DNA of 9,625 nucleotides from Helicobacteraceae bacterium UBA6016 (GCA_002428055.1 DIZY01000110.1:1-9625), one strand, 5' to 3'. Shown: positions 1 to 5,102, counted from the stretch's first letter. Made by a program: numbers and translations. Notes: generated by a model from the sequence alone, not told the origin.

Positions 1-40
1 TTATTTTGGATTAAGTTTAGTTTATTAGAATATTTTAAGA

Positions 41-56
41 GCAGACTATGGTCTGC
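41..56 (+). other. Hairpin upstream of the zinc-ribbon membrane protein gene
   Basis: A perfect 6-bp inverted repeat, GCAGAC / GTCTGC with a TATG loop, ends 4 nt before the GGAGG Shine-Dalgarno (61-65) of the gene starting at 71. There is no T-run after it, so it is not an intrinsic terminator. It could be a 5'-UTR stem or an operator palindrome. The structure is seen directly; the role is inference. Positions 1-40 are AT-rich, with no gene and no well-spaced promoter that I could identify. Confidence 0.4.
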
Positions 57-70
57 ATATGGAGGCGTAA

Positions 71-397
71 ATGAAGATAATCGGTATTTTGTTTTTGGTG
101 GCAGGTGTGATTCTTGCAATTTATGGAATGATGATGGATACTAGCTTACCATATTCAAATGTATACAATCTATCGTTGGGTGCTAGACAGCAAAATTTAA
201 TAATAGCGTCAGGCTTTTTGGGGCTTATTGGACTAATTGCTTTTATTAAGGCCCCGACAGCTGATAAAATCGAGAACTCTAAGAAATGCAAATTTTGTGC
301 GGAAACTATAAACACCAAAGCCAGCATATGCAAGCATTGTGGCAAAGAACAGCCTATTGCGGAGGAAAAAAAGCTGATGATATGGTTAAAAAAATAA
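71..397 (+). CDS. Small membrane protein with C-terminal zinc ribbon
   Basis: A 108-residue protein of unknown function. Two hydrophobic segments (about residues 3-22 and 42-59) predict two transmembrane helices joined by a short polar loop. They are followed by a zinc ribbon with Cys73-x2-Cys76 and Cys87-x2-Cys90, in the pattern KCKFCAE...ICKHCGKEQ. This resembles the UPF0547-type zinc ribbons often attached to small membrane proteins, probably for structural metal binding. The start ATG has a GGAGG Shine-Dalgarno 5 nt upstream. The C-terminal tail after residue 99 is short and lysine-rich. It ends in a frame that overlaps a second zinc-ribbon ORF (382-498), and an A_AAA_AAG heptamer lies at 367-373. 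The natural product may therefore be longer (about 142 residues) if frameshifting occurs, or the gene may carry an indel in the A7 run. Domain calls are fairly sure; function is unknown. Confidence 0.75.
   Translation: MKIIGILFLVAGVILAIYGMMMDTSLPYSNVYNLSLGARQQNLIIASGFLGLIGLIAFIKAPTADKIENSKKCKFCAETINTKASICKHCGKEQPIAEEKKLMIWLKK
367..373 (+). other. dnaX-like slippery heptamer A_AAA_AAG (candidate -1 frameshift site)
   Basis: In the reading frame of the gene starting at 71, the codons are gaA-AAA-AAG, which is the A_AAA_AAG heptamer used for -1 frameshifting in bacterial dnaX. A -1 slip here continues at the GCT at 373 straight into the downstream zinc-ribbon ORF and would give a 142-residue product (101 + 41). 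A GGAGG motif (361-365) lies just upstream, but it is closer than the roughly 10-nt spacing that stimulates -1 shifting. I see no clear downstream stem-loop. The heptamer and the frame relation are seen directly; recoding is inference. Confidence 0.4.
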
Positions 398-498
398 AAG
401 CAGAGTGTCCAAAATGCTCTACGATAACTTATATAGACGATGAGCTATCTGAAGCGGTATGCTTGAGTTGTGATTTTAAATTTCAGGTTACCAAGTAG
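382..498 (+). CDS. Tiny zinc-ribbon protein, or 3' half of the preceding gene
   Basis: From the ATG at 382 this reads as 38 residues with a complete four-cysteine zinc ribbon: Cys9-x2-Cys12 (CPKC) and Cys27-x2-Cys30 (CLSC), separated by 14 residues. It overlaps the end of the upstream zinc-ribbon gene by 16 nt, in the -1 frame. The only Shine-Dalgarno-like motif (GGAGG, 361-365) is 16 nt from this ATG, which is too far for efficient independent initiation. It may be translated by coupling, as a -1 frameshift extension of the upstream protein, or it may have been part of one ancestral gene now split by an indel in the A7 run. The intact cysteine pattern argues that the sequence is or recently was coding. 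Function is unknown. Confidence 0.5.
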   Translation: MVKKIKAECPKCSTITYIDDELSEAVCLSCDFKFQVTK

Positions 499-514
499 CC
501 ATTTACTTTTAAAA

Positions 515-800
515 TGCTACAACAACAGTGGAGATATGAGAGTGTGCCTCTGCCGATTTGCAAAAAGCGGATAAAGCGTTAAACGCTACATATAAAAAGC
601 CGATGGCAAAGCTGGATGACAAAATCGCAAAAGAGAAGCTCAAAAAGGAGCGGAGGGCTTGGATATCTTATCGTGATGCAAACGCCGAATTTAGCGCCGA
701 TGAAATGCGTGGCGGCACTGGCGAGGGGTTGCTGTATATGGGTACGATTACACAGATGACGGAGCAGAGAGAAAAAGAGCTAGCCCAGTACCTAAAATAA
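515..800 (+). pseudogene. Frameshifted remnant of an LprI/DUF1311-family protein
   Basis: The reading frame from about 540 to 800 encodes a clear LprI-type (lysozyme inhibitor LprI N-terminal, DUF1311) domain. Marks are ADLQKADKALNATYKK, RAWISYRDAN and an MTEQREKEL end. Family members are secreted or periplasmic and normally begin with a signal peptide and a C-x(n)-M-x2-C-A segment. Here that segment is split. Codons 515-541 read CYNNSGDMR in one frame, and ECASADLQ continues in another from 540, consistent with loss of 2 nt in a GAGAG repeat near 539-542. No signal peptide precedes it, because the zinc-ribbon ORF ends at 498. A TTG at 558 could start an 80-residue product, but it would lack export and has no good Shine-Dalgarno. 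Two family cysteines also seem replaced (RDANAEF and YMGTIT, where Cys is usual). Best read as a decayed gene; the family call is fairly sure. Confidence 0.7.
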
Positions 801-820
801 ATTAAGCCCCCTCTAAACTT

Positions 821-851
821 GTTTATATAAAGATAAAGTAGTTTATATAAA
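821..851 (+). repeat. Two direct copies of a palindromic box, 20 bp apart, before the antitoxin gene
   Basis: The 11-mer GTTTATATAAA occurs at 821-831 and 841-851, exactly 20 bp apart (about two helical turns). The core TTTATATAAA is itself a perfect palindrome. A further GTTTAT half-site lies at 859-864, overlapping the antitoxin start codon. This layout matches operator arrays that antitoxins of type II toxin-antitoxin operons bind to repress their own promoter. The repeat is seen directly; the operator role is inference. The TATATAA cores could also serve as -10 elements. Confidence 0.55.
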
Positions 852-862
852 AGGATAAGTTT

Positions 863-1030
863 ATGAGGGCGGTATCTATCGGTGAAATCCAAAAAAATAT
901 CTCCATTATTGCGAATCTTACGGATTCTACTTTGGTAATAGAAGGTCGCAAAAAAGAGCATATTGCCACCATTGCTCCGACTAGGCAGGGCGTGTCGCTT
1001 GCTGGGCTTGGCGTTAAATATGAAAACTGA
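863..1030 (+). CDS. Phd/YefM-like type II antitoxin, probably orphaned
   Basis: A 55-residue ORF with an AGGA Shine-Dalgarno (852-855) 7 nt before the ATG. The N-terminal part (SIGEIQKNIS, then TLVIEGRKKEHIATIAP at about residues 23-39) follows the Phd/YefM antitoxin pattern. There a short alpha/beta domain binds operator DNA and a C-terminal tail wraps the toxin; here the tail would be about residues 43-55, with SLAGLGVKYEN. It overlaps the next reading frame by 11 nt, as toxin genes usually overlap their antitoxins, but that toxin frame stops after 19 codons, so the partner seems lost. Palindromic boxes just upstream could be its operators. Composition matches the surroundings. Family assignment is from pattern only and moderately sure; antitoxin activity is inferred. 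Confidence 0.6.
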   Translation: MRAVSIGEIQKNISIIANLTDSTLVIEGRKKEHIATIAPTRQGVSLAGLGVKYEN

Positions 1031-1079
1031 GCTAATTGACATAAATTTAGTTTTGATAAAGATATTAACAAATGCTTAA
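1020..1079 (+). pseudogene. Truncated PIN-like (VapC-type) toxin start
   Basis: From the ATG at 1020, which overlaps the antitoxin by 11 nt, the frame reads MKTELIDINLVLIKILTNA and stops at 1077-1079. PIN-domain ribonuclease toxins typically begin with a hydrophobic strand, the first catalytic Asp in a (L/I)DTN motif, then hydrophobic residues. ELIDINLVL fits that pattern, with Asp7 as the catalytic position. Everything else of the roughly 130-residue domain is missing, and the stop lies inside the first codons of the next gene (start 1072). This is the expected remnant if a deletion joined a toxin gene to the lipoprotein gene. With only 19 residues, chance similarity remains possible. Confidence 0.4.
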
Positions 1080-1464
1080 AATATCGCTCTTGGCTATATG
1101 CGCTTTGCTGTTTACCGCTTGCTCAAATAAACCAAAATGCGATAGCGGTGAAAGTCAAAGGCTGGTGATGGAGTCTGTTGAAAAGACGGTTAAAAAACAG
1201 CTCGCCACGAAACTCAACCCATCTATTGCCGGAGATGAGTGGCAAAACGGACTTTCACCGGAGAATAAAGAGATGGTTGAGTTTAACTATAAAGAGTATG
1301 GGCCTGTTCTGGAGAATATCGTGACGATCAAGCAGACGGATAATAGCTCCGCACTTCAGTGTACGGCAGAGCTTCGGTTTCGCAATGCGCAAAAATTCAA
1401 TCTATATTATGTACTCCAAAAAGACACAACCGGCAAACTCCACGCCACGGTTGAGTGGCGTTAA
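1072..1464 (+). CDS. Small predicted lipoprotein of unknown function
   Basis: A 130-residue protein beginning with a lipoprotein signal peptide: MLK, a hydrophobic run, and a lipobox ending F-T-A-Cys17. Lipidation of Cys17 would anchor a mature protein of about 114 residues to the inner or outer membrane. The mature part is mixed alpha/beta with two further cysteines (Cys23 in KPKCDSGE and Cys97 in ALQCTAEL) that could form a disulfide in the periplasm. It has no motif that I recognise as enzymatic. The ATG has a poor Shine-Dalgarno, and the start is chosen because it exactly begins the signal peptide. A TTGACA at 1036-1041 could be a -35 element, but no well-spaced -10 follows. It converges on rnhB with the TTAA at 1461-1464 giving both stops. 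The export call is fairly sure; the role is unknown. Confidence 0.8.
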   Translation: MLKISLLAICALLFTACSNKPKCDSGESQRLVMESVEKTVKKQLATKLNPSIAGDEWQNGLSPENKEMVEFNYKEYGPVLENIVTIKQTDNSSALQCTAELRFRNAQKFNLYYVLQKDTTGKLHATVEWR

Positions 1465-2012
1465 AAAAGAGAAGCTTGAAGTTTTTTCGGCTTGAAGCTC
1501 TCTCTGTGCACTTCGCTAAGCCCGTACTTTTGTATGGCCTCTATATGTGCCGCCGTGCCGTATCCCTTGTGTGAGGCAAATCCATAGTTTGGATATTGGG
1601 CGTCAAGCTCTATCATTAGCCTATCCCTGCTTACTTTGGCAAGTATGCTAGCCGCCATCACTTCCTGTATTTGCGTATCCGCTTTTACCATCGTCTCCAG
1701 CCCGTCTACTCCAAATCTGCTATTGCCGTCAAATATATAGCTATCCGCAGCAAGTGTCTTTTTAATCTCCAAAAGAGAGCGTTTGATGCACGCCGACAAC
1801 CCAAGTTCGTCTATCTCTTTTGCGCTATGCCATACGATGTGGTATATTGAGCCTTTGAGCAGTTCGTCAAATAGTGCCTCCCTTTTTGCCTCCGTGAGTT
1901 TTTTGGAGTCATTTAGTCCTTTTATCTCTTTAGTCAGTATACATCCGGCAAAGCATAGAGGTCCCGCAAGAGGCCCCCGTCCTGCTTCATCTATTCCACA
2001 TAAGCCACTCAA
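1461..2012 (-). CDS. rnhB: Ribonuclease HII
   Basis: A 183-residue enzyme that cleaves the RNA strand of RNA-DNA hybrids and incises 5' of single ribonucleotides misincorporated in DNA, starting ribonucleotide excision repair in the cytoplasm. The family signature GIDEAGRGPLAGP is at residues 6-18. Likely metal-binding catalytic residues are Asp8, Glu9, Asp95 (in IFDGN) and Asp112 (in KADTQ), followed by the conserved ASILAKVSRDR. Length is normal for the family. The start is TTG (2012-2010); an in-frame TAG lies two codons upstream and no other start codon precedes the DEAGRG motif, so TTG is forced. The start overlaps the stop of the upstream ATPase gene by 4 nt (TTGA), implying translational coupling. 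Identification is secure. Confidence 0.97.
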   Translation of the reverse strand: MSGLCGIDEAGRGPLAGPLCFAGCILTKEIKGLNDSKKLTEAKREALFDELLKGSIYHIVWHSAKEIDELGLSACIKRSLLEIKKTLAADSYIFDGNSRFGVDGLETMVKADTQIQEVMAASILAKVSRDRLMIELDAQYPNYGFASHKGYGTAAHIEAIQKYGLSEVHRESFKPKKLQASLF

Positions 2013-3100
2013 AAGCTAAGCGCCCATTGCCAAAACGGCGTTGAATGTATCCGTATTCCGCTCATATCTTTCTCATCCTCTTTGTTTATAGTTATTATTT
2101 CCACCTCTTTTATTCCAAGCTCCCCCGCTTTTTTTGAGAGTTTCAGCATTAGCTTCTCCTCCTCCGAGGGCGGAAACGGCTTTGCCACTATCGCTCTTTC
2201 AAGCTCAGGCACAAAAAGACCCGCTTCCTCTGTATAATATATCTCATACCCTCTGGACTTTAGCTCCAAAAACACCATATTTTCAAAAATACCAGGAAAA
2301 TCTTTTTTGAACTCCGTAGCTGTTTTGAGTGAAAAGTCGTATGAGTATATTTTTTTCGGAGAATTTTTTTGATGTAGTTTTTCGACAAAAAAAAGCACCC
2401 CCATGCTCTCCAATCTTTGAGCGTACGAGTAGAAAAAATCTTTTGATATTTTTGTTTTTGACTTTAGCGCATCAAAAACTTGCAAAAGCGAAAACTTCAT
2501 AGACCCTCGGCGCAAAAATTCACAGAGTACTGTCTCCTCCGTTTTCCCTCTTGCCGCATCTTTTATCCTTGCCGTTTTGTATCTATGCTTTTCAAATTCG
2601 CTCAGTTCGGAAATTTTAGGTAGCGAGCCGTCTTTTAAAAACTCCGCAAAAATGTGCGCCACCGCCTCTTCTTCATTTGCCCTTTGCCCTTTGCTTTCAT
2701 AAAGACTAAGATACTCCTCGAAGTCAACGCCAAACAGACGAAAAGAGCTAAAACCGTCCATTTGAAGCTCACTCGCAGAGATTAAAATAGTCTGAATACC
2801 ATCTTTTGCCTCCGGCATCTCCTCTTCGGTGTACCCGTCTATTATCATCGTAGATATTTTTTTTGCCTTTGCAAATTCGTACGCATCCTGCATAGCGAAC
2901 CGCTCAATCCTAAAGTCTAAAAGATTTATATATAGATACGGCTCTTTTTTTTGGGCGGCATGGAACAGGGCTAGGCTTGTTTTTCCTGATTTTGGAGGCC
3001 CAAAAAGAACAGAGTTTGCGTTTTGCGGTAAAACAAGTTTTCTAGGGCTGTAAGAAATTTTTTTAGGAGTTTCGCTTAGTAGCTGTTCAAAAATTTCCAA
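2009..3100 (-). CDS. P-loop ATPase of the AAA_14/DUF4143 type
   Basis: A 363-residue predicted cytoplasmic ATPase. The Walker A motif GPPKSGKT is at residues 34-41. A Walker B-like strand (TMIIDGY, Asp88) lacks the usual second acidic residue directly after the Asp. A sensor-like ILISAS is followed by a FRLFGVDFEEYLSLY segment resembling the GSS and F-E-(E/F) parts of AAA_14 proteins. The C-terminal half, with a winged-helix-like part and an FENMVFLELKSRGYEIYY segment, resembles DUF4143, whose end is nuclease-like in fold. The target is unknown. The start is TTG at 3100-3098, supported by a perfect AAGGAGG (3108-3114 on the plus strand) 7 nt upstream; no other start lies between. T8 runs at 2857-2864 and 2945-2952 keep the frame intact. 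It is co-transcribed and coupled with rnhB, which hints at, but does not prove, a nucleic-acid role. Confidence 0.85.
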   Translation of the reverse strand: MEIFEQLLSETPKKISYSPRKLVLPQNANSVLFGPPKSGKTSLALFHAAQKKEPYLYINLLDFRIERFAMQDAYEFAKAKKISTMIIDGYTEEEMPEAKDGIQTILISASELQMDGFSSFRLFGVDFEEYLSLYESKGQRANEEEAVAHIFAEFLKDGSLPKISELSEFEKHRYKTARIKDAARGKTEETVLCEFLRRGSMKFSLLQVFDALKSKTKISKDFFYSYAQRLESMGVLFFVEKLHQKNSPKKIYSYDFSLKTATEFKKDFPGIFENMVFLELKSRGYEIYYTEEAGLFVPELERAIVAKPFPPSEEEKLMLKLSKKAGELGIKEVEIITINKEDEKDMSGIRIHSTPFWQWALSF

Positions 3101-3113
3101 AATTATACCTCCT

Positions 3114-3146
3114 TGCTACACTCTAATATTTTCGGATATTGTAGCA
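3114..3146 (-). promoter_or_regulatory. 5'-UTR hairpin directly before the ATPase Shine-Dalgarno
   Basis: The inverted repeat TGCTAC (3114-3119) / GTAGCA (3141-3146) encloses AATAT (3125-3129) / ATATT (3136-3140), giving a two-part stem with a 5-nt bulge on one side and a 6-nt loop. On the minus-strand mRNA the hairpin ends where the AAGGAGG begins (one shared base), 14 nt from the TTG start. It could stabilise the transcript 5' end or modulate ribosome access. The pairing is seen directly; the regulatory role is inference. Confidence 0.4.
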
Positions 3147-3206
3147 CTTGTCCTTTTAAAAAGGATAGTATTTTATGGGTATACCCCAAAGAACCCCTGT
3201 TTTTAC

Positions 3207-3235
3207 TTGACTCTTTCATAATTATTTAGTACAAT
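3207..3235 (+). promoter_or_regulatory. Sigma70 promoter of the S10-spc ribosomal operon
   Basis: A -35 TTGACT (3207-3212) and a -10 TACAAT (3230-3235) are separated by exactly 17 nt, each one base from the sigma70 consensus. Transcription would start near 3242, leaving a leader of about 55 nt before rpsJ. It is the only strong match in the divergent intergenic region and faces the ribosomal genes. A promoter this close to consensus fits a highly expressed operon. Confidence 0.8.
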
Positions 3236-3247
3236 TGCGCTCTCAAA

Positions 3248-3271
3248 TTGTAAGTCCTCACAGACTTATAA
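3248..3271 (+). promoter_or_regulatory. Leader hairpin upstream of rpsJ
   Basis: TTGTAAGTC (3248-3256) pairs with GACTTATAA (3263-3271) over 9 bp including one G-U pair, with a 6-nt loop CTCACA. A mutually exclusive self-complementary element, ACTTATAAGT (3264-3273), overlaps its 3' arm. The predicted leader is only about 55 nt, much shorter than the E. coli S10 leader where L4 acts. Autogenous control by a ribosomal protein is possible but not shown by the sequence. Confidence 0.45.
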
Positions 3272-3296
3272 GTTCTTTAAACAAGGGTATACCGCA

Positions 3297-3608
3297 ATGG
3301 AAAAACTGAGACTAAAGCTTAGAGCTTATGACAACAGAGTTCTTGATAAATCTGTATCGGCTATCATCGATGCAGTAAAAAGAACTGGTTCGGAACTGAT
3401 CGGACCAATCCCGCTTCCTACAAAAATCAGAAAATATACTGTTCTTAGATCTCCTCATGTCAACAAAGACTCGAGAGAGCAATTCGAAATCAGAATTCAC
3501 GCAAGACTTATAGATATTATAGCTGCATCGCCGGATACGGTTGACGCTCTTATGAAGCTTGACCTTGCTCCTGAAGTGGATGTCGAAGTAAGATCAATGG
3601 CTAACTAA
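3297..3608 (+). CDS. rpsJ: 30S ribosomal protein S10 (NusE)
   Basis: This 103-residue protein has the standard family length. It sits in the head of the 30S subunit and, as NusE, pairs with NusB in antitermination and with NusG to link ribosome and RNA polymerase. Conserved segments are LRLKLRAYDNRVLDKS near the N-terminus, GPIPLPT at 36-42, and the SPHVNKDSREQFEIR loop region at 52-66. The ATG has AAGGG (3283-3287) 9 nt upstream. It is the first gene after the promoter at 3207-3235 and opens the S10 operon. Nothing odd; identification is secure. Confidence 0.98.
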   Translation: MEKLRLKLRAYDNRVLDKSVSAIIDAVKRTGSELIGPIPLPTKIRKYTVLRSPHVNKDSREQFEIRIHARLIDIIAASPDTVDALMKLDLAPEVDVEVRSMAN

Positions 3609-3620
3609 GGAAAAGTGAAG

Positions 3621-4199
3621 ATGGAATTTTTGGTTGAAAAAATCGGCATGAGCAGAACGCTCGGCGAAGTATCGAATGCGGTAACTCTTTTAAAAGTGTT
3701 GCCTGCGAAAGTTGTTAAAGTTAACAACGAAGGTAAATCTTTGGTTGCATACTCAAGAGGCAAAGCAATAAACAAACCGATAGAAGGTCAGCAAAAAGCT
3801 TACGGACTATCGAAAGAGTTTAACAAGTTCGCATCTCTTGTAGTCGACAACAAAGAAGCCGGAGAACAAGAAACAGCATCTTTGGAAGCTGCTATAGAGT
3901 TGAAAGCTACTTTTAGAACTAAAGGTAGAGGTTTTACAGGTGTAATGAAACGATGGAACTTTGCCGGCGGCCCAGGTGCGCACGGTCATAGATTCCACAG
4001 AACGGGCGGTTCAATCGGTAATAGAGAGTGGCCGGGTCGTGTTCAAAGAGGCAAAAAAATGTCTGGACAATACGGAGACGAAACAGTTACCGTAAAGTGT
4101 GAAGTTTTGAGCTTTGATAAAAATGCCGGAGTATTGGTAGTAAAGGGAAGCGTTCCTGGAGCTAACGGCGGATTCGGAAAAGTGAAGGTCGTAAAATGA
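3621..4199 (+). CDS. rplC: 50S ribosomal protein L3
   Basis: With the ATG at 3621 the protein has 192 residues. L3 binds near the 3' end of 23S rRNA, is an early assembly protein, and reaches toward the peptidyl transferase centre. The central segment KRWNFAGGPGAHGHRFHR (about 110-127) and the following GSIGNREWPGRV...KKMSGQ are diagnostic. An in-frame GTG at 3615 would add two residues, but it sits only 3 nt from the AAGGA (3607-3611), whereas ATG 3621 is 9 nt away and gives the usual MEFLVEKIGM start. By my alignment the glutamine that PrmB methylates in E. coli L3 (Gln150) is Glu136 here. The gene follows rpsJ by 12 nt and overlaps rplD by 4 nt. Confidence 0.97.
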   Translation: MEFLVEKIGMSRTLGEVSNAVTLLKVLPAKVVKVNNEGKSLVAYSRGKAINKPIEGQQKAYGLSKEFNKFASLVVDNKEAGEQETASLEAAIELKATFRTKGRGFTGVMKRWNFAGGPGAHGHRFHRTGGSIGNREWPGRVQRGKKMSGQYGDETVTVKCEVLSFDKNAGVLVVKGSVPGANGGFGKVKVVK

Positions 4200-4810
4200 G
4201 TTTTGCAATAACATTAGATAAAAATTGTAAAGAGAGCGGGAAGATAGCTCTTCCTGCAAGCTATGCAGACATCAACCCGCACAATCTATATTTGTATGTA
4301 AAAGCTTATCTTTCTAACATTAGAACAGCTAACGCTCATACAAAAACTAGAAGTGCGGTATCAGGCGGCGGTAAAAAGCCATGGGCACAAAAAGGCGGCG
4401 GTAGAGCTAGAGCAGGTTCGATAACATCTCCTGTATTCGTAGGCGGTGGTGTTGCTTGGGGTCCAAAAAACACTATTAACTATTTCCAAAAAATCAATGT
4501 AAAACAAAAAAGACTTGCTCTTAAATGCGCCATAGCTGAACAAGCTGCCGCAGGCAAACTTTTCGTTGTTGATTCTCTAGCCGTAGAAAACGGTAAAACT
4601 AAAGATGCTGCTACTTTTCTAAAAGCCCTAGGCCAAAGAGATGCACTTCTTATAGCAAACAATTTTGATGAAAAAACATACCTAGCATATAGAAATATTC
4701 AAAATTGCTATCTAATAGATTTTACAGAAGTTAATGCGTATTTCGTAAGTACATATAGATCGGTAGTAATCGAAAAAGATGCTTATGACAAAATCGTAAA
4801 AGAGGGCTAA
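4196..4810 (+). CDS. rplD: 50S ribosomal protein L4
   Basis: This 204-residue protein binds 23S rRNA domain I and sends a long loop into the peptide exit tunnel. The loop (about residues 45-91) is recognised by TRSAVSGGGKKPWAQKGGGR followed by ARAGSITSP and GGGVAWGPK. In E. coli L4 also represses its own operon; whether that holds here cannot be seen, as the leader is short. The start ATG overlaps the rplC stop as ATGA, so translation is probably coupled. The globular C-terminal half is less conserved, as usual. Secure call. Confidence 0.97.
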   Translation: MSFAITLDKNCKESGKIALPASYADINPHNLYLYVKAYLSNIRTANAHTKTRSAVSGGGKKPWAQKGGGRARAGSITSPVFVGGGVAWGPKNTINYFQKINVKQKRLALKCAIAEQAAAGKLFVVDSLAVENGKTKDAATFLKALGQRDALLIANNFDEKTYLAYRNIQNCYLIDFTEVNAYFVSTYRSVVIEKDAYDKIVKEG

Positions 4811-4811
4811 G

Positions 4812-5093
4812 ATGGCTGATATTACAGATATAAAAACAATACTCTATACAGAGAAATCACTAGGTCTTCAAGAAACAGGCGTGATAGTCGTACAGACTTC
4901 CCCTAGAATGACCAAAAATAGTCTTAAAAAAGTTTTCCAAGAGTACTTCGGATTGGTTCCTGAAAAAGTGAACTCCCTTAGAATGGAAGGCAAAACTAAA
5001 AGATTTAAAGGCGTAATAGGCCATAGAGACTCTTTCAAGAAGTTTTATGTAAAGCTTCCTGACGGTGCAAGAATAGAAAGCTTAGCGGTATAA
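4812..5093 (+). CDS. rplW: 50S ribosomal protein L23
   Basis: A 93-residue protein placed at the exit of the peptide tunnel, where trigger factor and signal recognition particle dock. The N-terminal YTEKSLGLQE (residues 12-21) matches the trigger-factor docking region, with Glu14 likely the key acidic residue. The basic EGKTKRFKGVIGHR loop (59-72) is the rRNA-binding extension. It begins 1 nt after rplD; its Shine-Dalgarno GAGGG (4802-4806) lies inside the end of rplD. Normal length, and a secure call from sequence and position between rplD and rplB. Confidence 0.96.
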   Translation: MADITDIKTILYTEKSLGLQETGVIVVQTSPRMTKNSLKKVFQEYFGLVPEKVNSLRMEGKTKRFKGVIGHRDSFKKFYVKLPDGARIESLAV

Positions 5094-5102
5094 GGATAGA
5101 AG

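Larger units (their letters stand above)
3177..3293. repeat. GGGTATACC motif repeated either side of the ribosomal promoter
   Basis: GGGTATACC occurs at 3177-3185, extended there to the palindrome GGGTATACCC, about 20 bp upstream of the -35 element. It occurs again at 3285-3293, where its GGG forms part of the rpsJ Shine-Dalgarno AAGGG. The core GGTATACC is self-complementary. Chance is possible, but a 9-mer repeated within about 110 bp is worth noting as a possible protein-binding pair. Confidence 0.35.

Noticed and set aside
668..1071. Minus-strand ORFs of 124 and 82 codons opposite the LprI remnant and antitoxin
   Set aside because: No family pattern, and the plus strand carries recognisable family motifs with a proper Shine-Dalgarno for the antitoxin.
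1443..1460. Hairpin as an intrinsic terminator for the lipoprotein gene or rnhB
   Set aside because: On the plus strand it is followed by TTAAAAAA rather than a T-run, and on the minus strand by mixed sequence, so it does not fit an intrinsic terminator.
3151..3165. TCCTTTTAAAAAGGA as a terminator
   Set aside because: It has almost no loop, no T-run after it, and lies between divergent genes, so nothing needs termination there. It is kept only as a palindrome in a finding.
3615..3620. GTG at 3615 as the rplC start
   Set aside because: It lies only 3 nt from the AAGGA site, while ATG 3621 is 9 nt away and matches the usual L3 N-terminus.
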